Notes under the pieces: generated by a model
Told to the model about the DNA's origin: nothing
The model's input: only the letters and a program-made list of their open reading frames with translations
The model's database searches: none
Shown: positions 22,963 to 31,300 of the stretch, piece by piece
How the letters are laid out: each line of letters starts with the position of its first letter
Position numbering within the stretch: position 1 is the first letter of the stretch
Assembly (NCBI GenBank): GCA_013359135.1
Contig: JABWCN010000041.1
Location: 1-39,789, forward strand
DNA length: 39,789 nucleotides
From: Pseudobdellovibrionaceae bacterium
GTDB lineage: Bacteria; Bdellovibrionota; Bdellovibrionia; Bdellovibrionales; Bdellovibrionaceae
Direction of reading: 5' to 3'
Translations under genes and position numbers: made by a program

Positions 22963-24972
22963 GTCAGGTTTTACACTTATCATGGCTTCATTCAGAGTGT
23001 TGGTCAGAGCTTGCTTAGAAAAGGGCTTGCTCAAATAAAAATTGCAACCAGATTGTAGGCATTTTTCTTTATCTTCTTTCATAGAGTACCCTGTCATAGC
23101 AACTATAGGGTTGTTGAAGCCTTTAACTCTGAGTTGTTTGGTAACTTCATAGCCGTCAATAAGGGGCATCTGCATGTCCATCAAAATAATATCAAAGAGG
23201 GTTTTAGTAGTTTCTATTAAAGCTTCTTCTCCATTTGAGGCATTGGTAATTTCAGCACCTGATTTGAGTAAAAACATTTTAATTAAGATTTGATTTTCTA
23301 TGGTGTCATCAGCAACAAGAATTTTAGCGCCTTGAAGTAAATTAACATTTTTATCAGAATCTGCATGGGGGTACTTGGTGTCTTCTTCTGTTGATTGGGT
23401 TTTATTATAATCGATAGTAGCAAGAAAACGACTACCTTGGTTAACCACAGAATTTAAAATCACAATATCCCCTCCTAGTAAGTTTGCTAACTTTTTAGAG
23501 ATCACTAAACCAAGTCCTGTGCCTCCATATTTTTTATGTATAGAGTGATCTCCTTGAGAGAAAGGAATAAAAAGTTTCTCAAGCTGTTGTTCAGGAATAC
23601 CGATTCCTGAGTCTTCAATTTCAAAATTTAGCAATTGATTTTTAAATTCGTAGGTGACTTTAATGTAACCTCTATCTGTAAATTTGATAGAGTTTCCAAT
23701 CAGATTGTTTAAAATTTGTTTCAGTCGGTTTGAATCAGAATAAATATAATCAGAAAAGTTTCCTTTTTTAATAAACTTCAATTCTATATTTTTTTCTTGG
23801 CATTTTAAGCTTAGTGATTGATATAGGTCATCTAAGAGTTGTCTTAGTGAAAAAGGATTTTTTTCAATAGAAAGATGATCAGCTTCAATTTTTGATAAAT
23901 CTAAAAGATCACTTACGATGTTATTCAAAGTAATTCCAGTTCTACTTATAATATCCAAAAAATAATTTCTTTCGGTTTCAGAAAGTTGAGGATCTCGAAG
24001 AATTTCTGTAAAACCTAAAATAGAATTTAAGGGTGATCGAATTTCGTGGCTTATATTGGCTAAAAATAAGTTTTTATTTTGATTAGCATGTTCAGCTAAT
24101 TCTGTTTTATTGATCTGCTTGATTAAATTATCGGTCATTTTGTTTAAAGAAGCATTCATTTGACCGATTTCATCTTGATGAGTTACTTGCAATTGAATGT
24201 TTAGATTACCTTTACCTATGTGACTCATAGCTGCATTAAGTTTTTTGATACCATCTGTGAATTGGTTACAGAATTTATAGACTAAATAGAAAATTGTAGT
24301 TTCAATAAATAGAACAAAGGTGGTCATTAGTAGGATGAGTGTTTTCTCAAGCCATCGAGAAGCTTCCCCAAGTGTTTGTGAAAAGCTGTCTTCAACCTCA
24401 GTAAGTTGGTTATTTAAGCTGGAAACTTTGAGCATGAGATCTTGTATATCTTTGGTGTAAATGTTGTTTGTCGTGAACTGCTTTTTTATAATTTGAGCAT
24501 AATTAATAATATCTCCCAAAAGTGCATCAGCCACTTTCCAATCATTGATAGCCTTTGTTAGGAAAGGATTATTATAAAACATCGTAAGTAACATAATTAT
24601 TGGTTTGATGTCTTGTATATGACTACCTCCTTCCAGGAAAAAAATTGCAACATCATTGTAGTTAACATGTTTTTTTTCTAGTTCTAGACGTGCTTTGTAG
24701 TTTGCTGTGGGAACTTTTAAATCCTCTAGAAATAAATCATAATATTTTTCGTCATTGAGGCTGATATATTCTTGCAAGTGAATGATAGCATTTTTCTGAG
24801 ACTTAGACCATTTACCTTCGCCAGCAACCAGAGCTCTGAGAGATGAAAGGATATTCATAGCAAAAAATAAGGTCAGTAGTTCGAATGAAATGAGGATCGT
24901 TGTCACGCAAAAAAGAAGGTACATTTTTTTAGCTATTAGTAAGTTATTCCACCAGTTTCTAAGACGTCCCAA
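22927..24972 (-). CDS. Hybrid sensor histidine kinase with C-terminal receiver
   Basis: This 681-residue membrane kinase has several domains in order. Transmembrane helices at about 13-38 and 211-235 flank a helical periplasmic sensor. A HAMP-like linker (to about 290) is followed by HisKA with NISHEIRSPLNSILG. The HATPase region has NNLIGNSIKF, IEDSGIGIP and GGTGLGLVISKKL. The C-terminal receiver has the Asp in LMDMQMPLIDG and Lys in LSKPF. A receiver at the end implies a phosphorelay through an Hpt protein, two of which lie at 28002 and 31301. The start is a TTG at 24972 with GGAG upstream, overlapping the end of the lone receiver gene by 14 nt. The signal is unknown. Confidence 0.92.
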   Translation of the reverse strand: MGRLRNWWNNLLIAKKMYLLFCVTTILISFELLTLFFAMNILSSLRALVAGEGKWSKSQKNAIIHLQEYISLNDEKYYDLFLEDLKVPTANYKARLELEKKHVNYNDVAIFFLEGGSHIQDIKPIIMLLTMFYNNPFLTKAINDWKVADALLGDIINYAQIIKKQFTTNNIYTKDIQDLMLKVSSLNNQLTEVEDSFSQTLGEASRWLEKTLILLMTTFVLFIETTIFYLVYKFCNQFTDGIKKLNAAMSHIGKGNLNIQLQVTHQDEIGQMNASLNKMTDNLIKQINKTELAEHANQNKNLFLANISHEIRSPLNSILGFTEILRDPQLSETERNYFLDIISRTGITLNNIVSDLLDLSKIEADHLSIEKNPFSLRQLLDDLYQSLSLKCQEKNIELKFIKKGNFSDYIYSDSNRLKQILNNLIGNSIKFTDRGYIKVTYEFKNQLLNFEIEDSGIGIPEQQLEKLFIPFSQGDHSIHKKYGGTGLGLVISKKLANLLGGDIVILNSVVNQGSRFLATIDYNKTQSTEEDTKYPHADSDKNVNLLQGAKILVADDTIENQILIKMFLLKSGAEITNASNGEEALIETTKTLFDIILMDMQMPLIDGYEVTKQLRVKGFNNPIVAMTGYSMKEDKEKCLQSGCNFYLSKPFSKQALTNTLNEAMISVKPDLKNYSRSDISR

Positions 24973-25324
24973 TTTTGATATTCTCCAAAAGTTGTTCTAT
25001 TTCATAAGGTTTTTTGATAAATTCGTATTTATTCAAATCTGATCTCTTATTTAAAAGTTTGTTGTCAGCTGACATAAGAATTATATTGATATCACTGTAA
25101 AGTGATTTTTTTTTAACAACCTCTATAAAAGTTAAGCCATCCATCACTGGCATCATTAAATCTAAAAGAATTAGTTGTGGTAAAGAGGTAAGAGTTGAAA
25201 GAAGGCTTAGGGCTTCTTTGCCGTTATTAGCTGTAGAAACAAGGTAGCCTTCAGATTCAAGAAGTCCTTTTAAAAGCAGTTGTATATCAATAGAATCATC
25301 AACGATTAGAATGTGTTTAGCCAA
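24959..25324 (-). CDS. Single-domain response regulator (CheY-like)
   Basis: This stand-alone receiver has 122 residues: acidic pair in IVDDS, phospho-acceptor Asp in LLDLMMPVMDG, Thr/Ser in LMSAD and Lys in IKKPY. The frame is open to 25447, but the start is set at the TTG at 25324 because AGGAG lies seven bases upstream and the length is then that of one receiver domain. This start overlaps the stop of the upstream kinase gene (TTGGCTAA), so the two are coupled. With the hybrid kinase after it, this gives the order kinase, receiver, hybrid kinase in one leftward operon. It has no output domain, so it probably shuttles phosphate or binds a target protein directly. Confidence 0.88.
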   Translation of the reverse strand: MAKHILIVDDSIDIQLLLKGLLESEGYLVSTANNGKEALSLLSTLTSLPQLILLDLMMPVMDGLTFIEVVKKKSLYSDINIILMSADNKLLNKRSDLNKYEFIKKPYEIEQLLENIKIGTS

Positions 25325-27164
25325 TGCCCATCTCCTTTGATAAAAATCTGATTTCACTATAGTCAGATATGATAGGTAGTTCGATTTTAAACAAGCAACC
25401 ATTTCCTTTGCTACTGTAGAGTCGTATGGTACCTTTGTGTGCTTCAATAATTTTTTTGGAAAGAAATAAGCCTAAGCCTAGTCCTCCAATATTCTTTGAT
25501 GCTTTGGCTCTTTCAAATCGTTTGAATAGTTTTTTTTGCTCTTGTAAATCTATGCCGGGACCAAAATCCTGAATTTTAATAACAATCTTATTTTGTTCTC
25601 TAAGAGCTGAGATATTTACACCTGTACCAGGCGAGTGTTTTATGACATTATTAAAAATATTTGTGATTACTTGTTGAATTCTTTCTGTATCCCAAACACC
25701 TAAAAGATCTTTTTCTATATTAATTGTGAGGCTATTTTTCGAATTTTCAAAAAGAATCTTAAATTTACTTAAAGTGTCTTCCAAAAGCTGAGATAAGTTG
25801 ATTTTTGAAAAATGAAGATCTATTTTTTCACTGCGAATTTTAGAAACATCTAGAAGATCATCTACAAGTTTAATCAAGTATTCAATTTGTTTTAAACAAA
25901 AAACTAATTCTTTTTCTAGCTCTATGAATGTTGCACTGGTATCAACCTTAACGAGGTTTCTCTGAGTTATCTGAAGTTGTAACTTAAGTGTTGTTAAAGG
26001 CGTTTTTAGTTCATGTGAGGCAATTGATAAAAAATTATCTCTTACTTCGATAGATTTTTCCAATTTTTTTACAAGTTTAGTATTCAGTAATGCTTGTGCG
26101 CATAAATGAGAGTATTCTTCTATAAACTCTAAGTCTTTAACTGTATATTTCTTTCCTGACTTTTCGGCCATGAGACAAAGAATGAAACCAAAATTTTTTT
26201 CGTCTGTAATCTTAAGTGGAATAATGATGCAAGAATTAAAAACTATCTTAGTTATCAAAGTATTCAAAAAAAGATCATTTTTGAAGTTTTTCAAATTTCT
26301 AAGAGGAATAATATCATCAAATAATTGTGGCTTTTTAAGATTTGAAACAAACTTTTTACAGAAAGGGTTTTGTATAACCCCTTGTTTAATATTTTTGTTA
26401 TAGTTTTTAACTAGTTCAAAACTAGCAAAAATATCACTATCAATAGCCATCTCAAAATCATTGCTAACTTCATCAAATGTAGACAAAATAACTAGGTTCG
26501 CAAAGTTGGGAATAAGAGAAGTCGTTATTGTTTTTAGTATAGTGTTAATTTCGCGATGTTGAAGCTGCTTGAGAAGGGCTTCTTTTTCTTGTAAAAGAGC
26601 AATTTTTTCTTTTAATAAGATTTCTTTGCTACCTAGAGAATCATCAATTGGGGCTTCATTTTTTTTTCTCTCAGTTATCTCTCTAAGGGTAGTGATCACG
26701 AAAAATTCTTTTTTAATTATGAACCGACGGCAGTTAATCTCAATAAGAATTTGTGGTCTAATGGTAGTTTTTACTGATATGTTTTTCTCATGACTCAAGT
26801 TTTGCTTTTTTAAGGAAGAAAAAACTTTTTTTATTTTATTAGCGTTATCCAGCTGCGACTGAGTTGATATCAGATTTTCTATTTTCGTTCCTAATAATTC
26901 AGTTTCTTTACCAAGAAACAATTCTTCAGCTAGTTGATTTAGCATTACTATGTAGCCTTTAGAATCTGTTACAATAATAGCATCAGGAACAACATTTAAA
27001 AAAAAATTGAAACTCTTTTTGAAGCTCAAAGGGAGTTGTTTTTTTCTTTGATAAATGCTTTTCTTAATTTTCATTGCAGTAACGAATTCTATCTTAAAAA
27101 AATATAAAGCACTAATTGAAATCTTTGTGTGAAGAAAGTCCGACATAAGAAAGTTAAAGTTCAT
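25317..27164 (-). CDS. Cytoplasmic PAS-GAF sensor histidine kinase
   Basis: This is a 615-residue kinase without obvious transmembrane helices. A PAS domain (VVPDAIIVTDSKGYIVMLN, about 53-160) is followed by a coiled coil (about 180-205) and a GAF-like region (about 210-365). HisKA follows with SIASHELKTPLTTLK, then HATPase with NIFNNVIKHSPG, IQDFGPGID and GGLGLGLFLSKKI. PAS and GAF domains suggest sensing of a small molecule, redox state or light. The start is uncertain: ATGs at 27164, 27146 and 27074 all lack a clear binding site. It is first of three coupled leftward genes and divergent from an OmpR-type regulator gene across about 137 bp. Confidence 0.9.
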   Translation of the reverse strand: MNFNFLMSDFLHTKISISALYFFKIEFVTAMKIKKSIYQRKKQLPLSFKKSFNFFLNVVPDAIIVTDSKGYIVMLNQLAEELFLGKETELLGTKIENLISTQSQLDNANKIKKVFSSLKKQNLSHEKNISVKTTIRPQILIEINCRRFIIKKEFFVITTLREITERKKNEAPIDDSLGSKEILLKEKIALLQEKEALLKQLQHREINTILKTITTSLIPNFANLVILSTFDEVSNDFEMAIDSDIFASFELVKNYNKNIKQGVIQNPFCKKFVSNLKKPQLFDDIIPLRNLKNFKNDLFLNTLITKIVFNSCIIIPLKITDEKNFGFILCLMAEKSGKKYTVKDLEFIEEYSHLCAQALLNTKLVKKLEKSIEVRDNFLSIASHELKTPLTTLKLQLQITQRNLVKVDTSATFIELEKELVFCLKQIEYLIKLVDDLLDVSKIRSEKIDLHFSKINLSQLLEDTLSKFKILFENSKNSLTINIEKDLLGVWDTERIQQVITNIFNNVIKHSPGTGVNISALREQNKIVIKIQDFGPGIDLQEQKKLFKRFERAKASKNIGGLGLGLFLSKKIIEAHKGTIRLYSSKGNGCLFKIELPIISDYSEIRFLSKEMGIG

Positions 27165-27170
27165 ACAGAG

Positions 27171-27272
27171 TAAACTGTTAAGAAAATTGAATTTGACAAG
27201 AAATCTGAATGACTTACCATTCTAACGTGTATAGCTAAACAGTTTAATTTAATAATTTGTTTTTAAACAGAT
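27171..27272. repeat. Three TAAAC-type repeats in the divergent promoter region
   Basis: TAAACTGTT (27171-27179), TAAACAGTT (27236-27244) and TAAACAGAT (27264-27272) lie between the PAS-GAF kinase and the OmpR-type regulator. The first two are also inverted relatives (AACAGTTTA against TAAACTGTT). They may be binding sites for the OmpR-type regulator; the region is A+T-rich, so chance is possible. Confidence 0.35.
27193..27220 (+). promoter_or_regulatory. Probable sigma70 promoter for the OmpR-type regulator
   Basis: A perfect TTGACA (27193-27198) is followed after 16 bases by TACCAT (27215-27220, 4 of 6 matches to TATAAT). The start site would be near 27227, leaving about 75 nt of leader before the ATG at 27302. 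Confidence 0.45.
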
Positions 27273-27301
27273 GGTAACTTTCTAAATATGAGGTGCAGAT
27301 C

Positions 27302-28036
27302 ATGAAGATACTTTCTATTGAAGATTCTAAGGAATCTCAAGTTTTAATAGACCTAGCCTTGAATAAACAATTTGAAGTTGATTTTGCAGATGACTACACA
27401 ACTGGAATAGGCAAGATTTCAATTAGCCATTATGATTGCATTTTGATGGATATAAATCTTCCAGATAGTAATGGATTTAATATTTTTAGCCAGCTAAACC
27501 GTCAACAAATTCGTAAGATTCCGATTATTTTTCTTTCAGCTGAGGCGTGTGAAATGACAATAGCTAATGCTTTTAATATGGGAGCCGATGACTATATTGT
27601 TAAACCTATAAAGCCAATTGAGCTAGCTGCCCGAGTAGCTAATAGAATTATAAAGAGTAACAGGGTTTTTGAAGCCGAGTATACCACAGGCCCATTCAAA
27701 TTTAATTTACAAACCTCAAGAGTTTATTTTTGCCATAGTAATAATTCACCAGAGATTTTACTAACTCCTATAGAGTTTAAAATTCTATTTTTATTGGCAA
27801 AAAACCATCATAGAATCTATTCGAGAACAATGTTAATTAATGAACTTTGGGGGAATGATTACTATTTAGAGTCTAGAAGTGTAGATAAACATATTTCTTC
27901 TCTAAGAAGAAAAATTAATCCTTATGGAAACTTAATAAAAACACAATCTGGTAAAGGCTACTGTTTTGAATTACAGGCAGATTTGAAAGAGGATTTTTCA
28001 TATGAAAACAGAAATTCCAGTTCAAAGAGAAATTGA
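27302..28036 (+). CDS. OmpR-family response regulator (first)
   Basis: This 244-residue regulator has a receiver (about 1-115; SIEDS acidic pair, Asp in LMDINLPDSNG, Lys in IVKPI) and a winged helix (about 130-225) containing LLTPIEFKILFLLAKN and SRSVDKHISSLRRKI. The ATG at 27302 is preferred over a GTG at 27293 because AGGTG is correctly spaced for it. It is divergent from the PAS-GAF kinase gene and overlaps the following Hpt gene by 35 nt. Kinase or Hpt-derived phosphate is the likely input. Its targets are unknown, but the repeats in its own promoter make autoregulation plausible. Confidence 0.92.
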   Translation: MKILSIEDSKESQVLIDLALNKQFEVDFADDYTTGIGKISISHYDCILMDINLPDSNGFNIFSQLNRQQIRKIPIIFLSAEACEMTIANAFNMGADDYIVKPIKPIELAARVANRIIKSNRVFEAEYTTGPFKFNLQTSRVYFCHSNNSPEILLTPIEFKILFLLAKNHHRIYSRTMLINELWGNDYYLESRSVDKHISSLRRKINPYGNLIKTQSGKGYCFELQADLKEDFSYENRNSSSKRN

Positions 28037-28283
28037 AGCTCTAAGTGATTTTTTCATTAATTCTAGAAAGAAAGATATTGTTTCTATGGAAGCCTATCTA
28101 ATAAAAGAAAACTATGATGAACTTGAAAAGATTTTTCATAACATAAAGGGTATATCGATGCCTTATGGATATCCCACAATTGGTGATTTGGCTAAAGCGT
28201 TAGAAGAAGCTTGTGTCAAAAGAGATCGAGAGTCCTTGACAAGAAATCTTAATAAGTTAAAAGACTTTCTTTCTAAGTATTAA
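28002..28283 (+). CDS. Small Hpt (histidine phosphotransfer) domain protein
   Basis: This 93-residue all-helical protein has the phospho-histidine motif HNIKG (His at about residue 47) in the expected context KIFHNIKGISMPYGYP. That is the usual Hpt pattern of HxxKG followed by a turn and a second helix. Hpt proteins carry phosphate from a hybrid kinase receiver to a response regulator. The gene starts inside the OmpR-type regulator gene, with AAAGAGG as binding site, so the pair is co-translated. The hybrid kinase at 22927-24972 is a natural donor. The domain call is good although the protein is short. Confidence 0.75.
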   Translation: MKTEIPVQREIEALSDFFINSRKKDIVSMEAYLIKENYDELEKIFHNIKGISMPYGYPTIGDLAKALEEACVKRDRESLTRNLNKLKDFLSKY

Positions 28284-28406
28284 ACCTTTAAACTAGTATA
28301 GTATTAAAGTAGATTAGTATAATAAAGAAGATAATAATAGTGAAATATTTTTATATTCTTGGTTTCTTCACTGTAAAATTTAAAATTAAGTGTTATTGAG
28401 TTTTTC

Positions 28407-29165
28407 ATGACAACAATATTAATTATAGAAGACAATGTAGAAGTTCAGTTACTGTTAAAAAAGTATTTAGAGAATAGTAGACTTATTGTTTGCTATTCTC
28501 TCTCTGAGGCATCAGCCTATTTAAGCTCAGATGATGTTGATTTAGTAATATTAGATTTACTGCTGCCTGATGGGAATGGTTTAAGTTTTTTATCAAAACT
28601 CTGTATTGATAAAAATATTCCAAAATTCCCAGTCATTGTTATTTCAGCAAAAAATGATATTGAATCACAGATATCGTGTTTAAATTCTGGAGCAGATGAT
28701 TTTATCTCTAAACCATTTAATAAAGAAGATTTAATTGCTAGAGTTAATTCAGTTTTGAGAAGGGGGCCATTGCGCCATTCTTTGGAAAAATTAACAATTG
28801 GAAATCTCGCGCTTAATGTTGTTCAACAAACTGCTAAGGTGCTTTTAAATAATAAATATCTAGATTTATCATTAACTCCAATTGAATTTAAATTGCTACT
28901 AAATTTTTGTAACCACATTGATATGGCTTTTTCTCGTCAAGATTTAAAAGAGATTTTTTGGAGTGAAACATATATTTCTTCTAGAAATATAGATACTCAT
29001 ATATGTAATCTAAGAAAAAAGCTTGTATTAACCAACTTAGATATTATTAACAAAAGAACAAGGGGATATTATTTAACAATAGTGCCACATAAGCAAAAGA
29101 TGGAATTCACATACTTTAGTGAAGAGCCTCAATTGCCTACATCAAAAACGATAAACTATACTTAA
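28407..29165 (+). CDS. OmpR-family response regulator (second)
   Basis: This 252-residue regulator has a receiver (IIEDN, Asp in VILDLLLPDGNG, Ser in VISAKND, Lys in ISKPF) and a C-terminal winged helix (SLTPIEFKLLLNF and SRNIDTHICNLRKKL). It is paralogous to the regulator at 27302 and shares the same domain order, which suggests a local duplication. It lies 123 bp after the Hpt gene in an A+T-rich gap without a clear promoter; the ribosome binding site is weak. A short basic tail of about 25 residues extends beyond the winged helix. Its partner kinase is not fixed by position. Confidence 0.9.
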   Translation: MTTILIIEDNVEVQLLLKKYLENSRLIVCYSLSEASAYLSSDDVDLVILDLLLPDGNGLSFLSKLCIDKNIPKFPVIVISAKNDIESQISCLNSGADDFISKPFNKEDLIARVNSVLRRGPLRHSLEKLTIGNLALNVVQQTAKVLLNNKYLDLSLTPIEFKLLLNFCNHIDMAFSRQDLKEIFWSETYISSRNIDTHICNLRKKLVLTNLDIINKRTRGYYLTIVPHKQKMEFTYFSEEPQLPTSKTINYT

Positions 29166-29306
29166 GCTATTTTCTGTTTCGATAATATGTTTAGTTTTAA
29201 AAACAATTATTTATTTTATATTCTTTTCTCTTTTGTGGGTCTAAATTTCATACTATAGGTAGTGAAAAATTTTAGATCAAATGTGATTTAATTAAATGGA
29301 GGGAGA

Positions 29307-29798
29307 ATGAAGAATAAAATATCAACATTAGCCATTTCAAAAAAAACTCATTTTGATTTTGATAGAGAAATTGATATTGAAAGAGATCTAGCTTCAGATA
29401 GTACTTCATCTTATGAACAAACTAGTTTTATGATTGTTGAGGATGATGTCGCAACTTCAAAGTTTATAAAACATGTGATTAAAAAGTCAGTTAGTAACCC
29501 TGTTAAAGTTAGATCTTTTAATACAGCAGATAAAGCTTGTGAGTACATTTATTCTCTTAAAGAATTTAATTTGCCAGGACCTGATGTGGCGATCATAGAT
29601 TATATTTTGACAAGTAATAATGAGGGAATTTGGCTTTGTGATCTTTTGAAAAAGCGATTTCCGGAAACTCATGTTATACTTATGTCTTCATTTAGTAGTG
29701 ATCAAATGCGTGAAATTATCGAGAGAAGTGAAACTAAGCCACTTTTTATACAAAAGCCATTTGAGATTGATACTTTAAAAAAAATTTTATTCAACTAA
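29307..29798 (+). CDS. Receiver-domain protein with N-terminal extension
   Basis: This 163-residue protein has a polar N-terminal extension of about 40 residues before a single receiver domain (about 41-163). The domain has MIVEDD, the acceptor Asp in AIIDYIL, Ser-Ser in LMSSFS and Lys in IQKPF. The ATG follows a very strong GGAGGGAGA site. It appears to be the first gene of a five-gene operon that continues with a small membrane protein, a CBS protein, a PRC-barrel-like protein and an Hpt protein, with gaps of 9-28 bp. It has no DNA-binding domain, so it probably acts by protein contact, perhaps on the operon's own products. Confidence 0.85.
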   Translation: MKNKISTLAISKKTHFDFDREIDIERDLASDSTSSYEQTSFMIVEDDVATSKFIKHVIKKSVSNPVKVRSFNTADKACEYIYSLKEFNLPGPDVAIIDYILTSNNEGIWLCDLLKKRFPETHVILMSSFSSDQMREIIERSETKPLFIQKPFEIDTLKKILFN

Positions 29799-29815
29799 TT
29801 AACAAAGGGGGAGTT

Positions 29816-30034
29816 ATGTTATTATTAGCTACATTTTTTTGTGCCGTCGGTTTCTTCACTTTCGTGATGATCAAAATTATTCTAGGAACCTTTAATTTCA
29901 TAGGAGCTTGTGGTGATGATGATTTTTATTGTAGTTATTACGAATATTTGAATAGAGGAACCGAACTTATACAAGAAAGGTCAGATTTTGTTAATAAGCA
30001 AAAGGTTTTAATTCGTTACCCTATGGCAGCTTAA
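29816..30034 (+). CDS. Small membrane protein, unknown function
   Basis: This 72-residue protein starts at an ATG with an AAAGGGGGAG site. A single long hydrophobic segment (residues 2-30) is followed by an acidic, Cys- and Tyr-containing stretch (GACGDDDFYCSYYEYLN) and a charged tail. The two cysteines (about 32 and 39) could form a disulfide or bind metal if the tail is outside. It is not recognised as a known family. Its tight placement between a receiver gene and a CBS gene suggests it serves the same signalling operon. Confidence 0.6.
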   Translation: MLLLATFFCAVGFFTFVMIKIILGTFNFIGACGDDDFYCSYYEYLNRGTELIQERSDFVNKQKVLIRYPMAA

Positions 30035-30062
30035 TAAAAATAAATTTTAAAAAGGATTTTTT

Positions 30063-30605
30063 ATGAAAAAAATTAAGGATTTTATATCGATAATTTCTGC
30101 CTCGAAAAAACATTGTGTTGATTCCAATCATTTAGTTGCAGATATTTTAGCTACTTTACCTCAAATGTTGTCAAATCATCTTTTTGTTTTGGAAAACAAC
30201 TATATAATTGGTGTATTTCCATTTAAAGAATATTTATTAAATACAGTGGCTAGTTCATCTCAATTACATGGTGTAAAAGTTAGAGAGTTTATTAGTAAAT
30301 TTGTGCCGACAGTTTCAAGCGATTTGAGTCTTGAAGAGTGCTTAGGGCTTATGAAACATAAGGGGACTACGTGTTTAGCTGTTAAAGATAATGAGTCAAT
30401 TATTGGAGTTGTGGATTTAGCTTTTTTGATTGAGAAAGTTTTAGATGAGAAGAATTTTTTGATTGATCAATTGTCGACATATATTAATGGAACTTCAATG
30501 TATCAAGAAAAGGAAGTCACTCAAGAGGAAGTGTTCTTTTGTGAATCGAATGATATGGAAGCTCCGTTGAGATTTGGAGATGATGGCCTAGTTAAAGCAG
30601 CGTGA
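30063..30605 (+). CDS. Tandem CBS-domain protein
   Basis: This 180-residue protein has two CBS repeats: about residues 3-60 (motif HLFVLENNYIIGVFPFKEYL) and about 73-130 (VREFISKFVPTVSSDLSLEE and then TTCLAVKDNESIIGVVDLAFL). A CBS pair (Bateman module) usually binds adenine nucleotides such as AMP, ATP, SAM or cyclic dinucleotides and passes the state to a partner. There is no attached enzymatic or channel domain; the last 45 residues are an acidic tail. The ATG follows AAGGA. Its place inside a receiver-Hpt operon suggests it reports energy or nucleotide state to the phosphorelay. Confidence 0.8.
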   Translation: MKKIKDFISIISASKKHCVDSNHLVADILATLPQMLSNHLFVLENNYIIGVFPFKEYLLNTVASSSQLHGVKVREFISKFVPTVSSDLSLEECLGLMKHKGTTCLAVKDNESIIGVVDLAFLIEKVLDEKNFLIDQLSTYINGTSMYQEKEVTQEEVFFCESNDMEAPLRFGDDGLVKAA

Positions 30606-30614
30606 GGTGATAGT

Positions 30615-31283
30615 ATGCTAACTTGGAAAAATTTGAAAAAATTAAGTTCTTATACTAAAGATGGATTTCGACTTGAATTAGCTGATTTTTATTTTAATAA
30701 AAATTCAAGTCAATTGGCATCTTTTCAATTTGTTCTTTTTGGACAATTTAGTCTGGCAAGTTATGAAGTCCCAATCAGCTTTGTAACTTATATTGCAGTG
30801 GAGAATTGTATAAGTATTAATTTAAGACAGAGTGAAATAGAGGAGTTCCGTCAAGAGTTTTTATTGCCAATGTCCGAACAAAGAATAGATTTTGAGCCAA
30901 GCTATACAGAGTTTATTGAGTCTCACAACTATATTGATCTTTTCCAGTTCAGTGAAGGCGCATACAAACCAAAGGTAAATTTTGAAACTGTTTGCGGTAT
31001 TGAGGTCTGCTTTGCTGATAGCTCGAGAGGAATTGTTTACGATGTGTGGTTTCATCTTGATGATTGGAAATTAGCTTTTCAGGTTCTGTTTAAGAATAAT
31101 CCTGAAAGAAGACTTTCTTATTTTCTTGAATCCAAGGATATAGAGAATATAGATTCAATCCAAAAAAGAGCATTTAGTCCTCTTAGGGCAGAAGTATTGA
31201 AGTCTGTACCGATAACGCAAGATCCACATCTTTTTAAAAATAAACTAAAGGAATTAGTTCAGCATATATCAATGGCTATTTAA
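30615..31283 (+). CDS. Probable double PRC-barrel domain protein
   Basis: This 222-residue soluble protein has two segments resembling PRC-barrel beta-barrels. One is near residues 10-75 (DGFRLELADFYFN, then LASFQF and VPISFVTYI). The second lies near 125-185 (CGIEVCFADSSRGIVYDVWF then HLDDWKLAFQVL), matching the pattern G-x-V-x-x-x-D-x-x-x-G-x-V-x-D-x-x-x-D-x-x-W. PRC barrels occur in photosynthetic reaction-centre H subunits, RimM and many stress proteins, where they mediate protein or RNA contacts. The start has GAGGTGA nine bases after the CBS stop. The fold is suggested by motif spacing only, so it is moderately secure. Confidence 0.6.
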   Translation: MLTWKNLKKLSSYTKDGFRLELADFYFNKNSSQLASFQFVLFGQFSLASYEVPISFVTYIAVENCISINLRQSEIEEFRQEFLLPMSEQRIDFEPSYTEFIESHNYIDLFQFSEGAYKPKVNFETVCGIEVCFADSSRGIVYDVWFHLDDWKLAFQVLFKNNPERRLSYFLESKDIENIDSIQKRAFSPLRAEVLKSVPITQDPHLFKNKLKELVQHISMAI

Positions 31284-31300
31284 TCCCAATAGGAGGGGGT

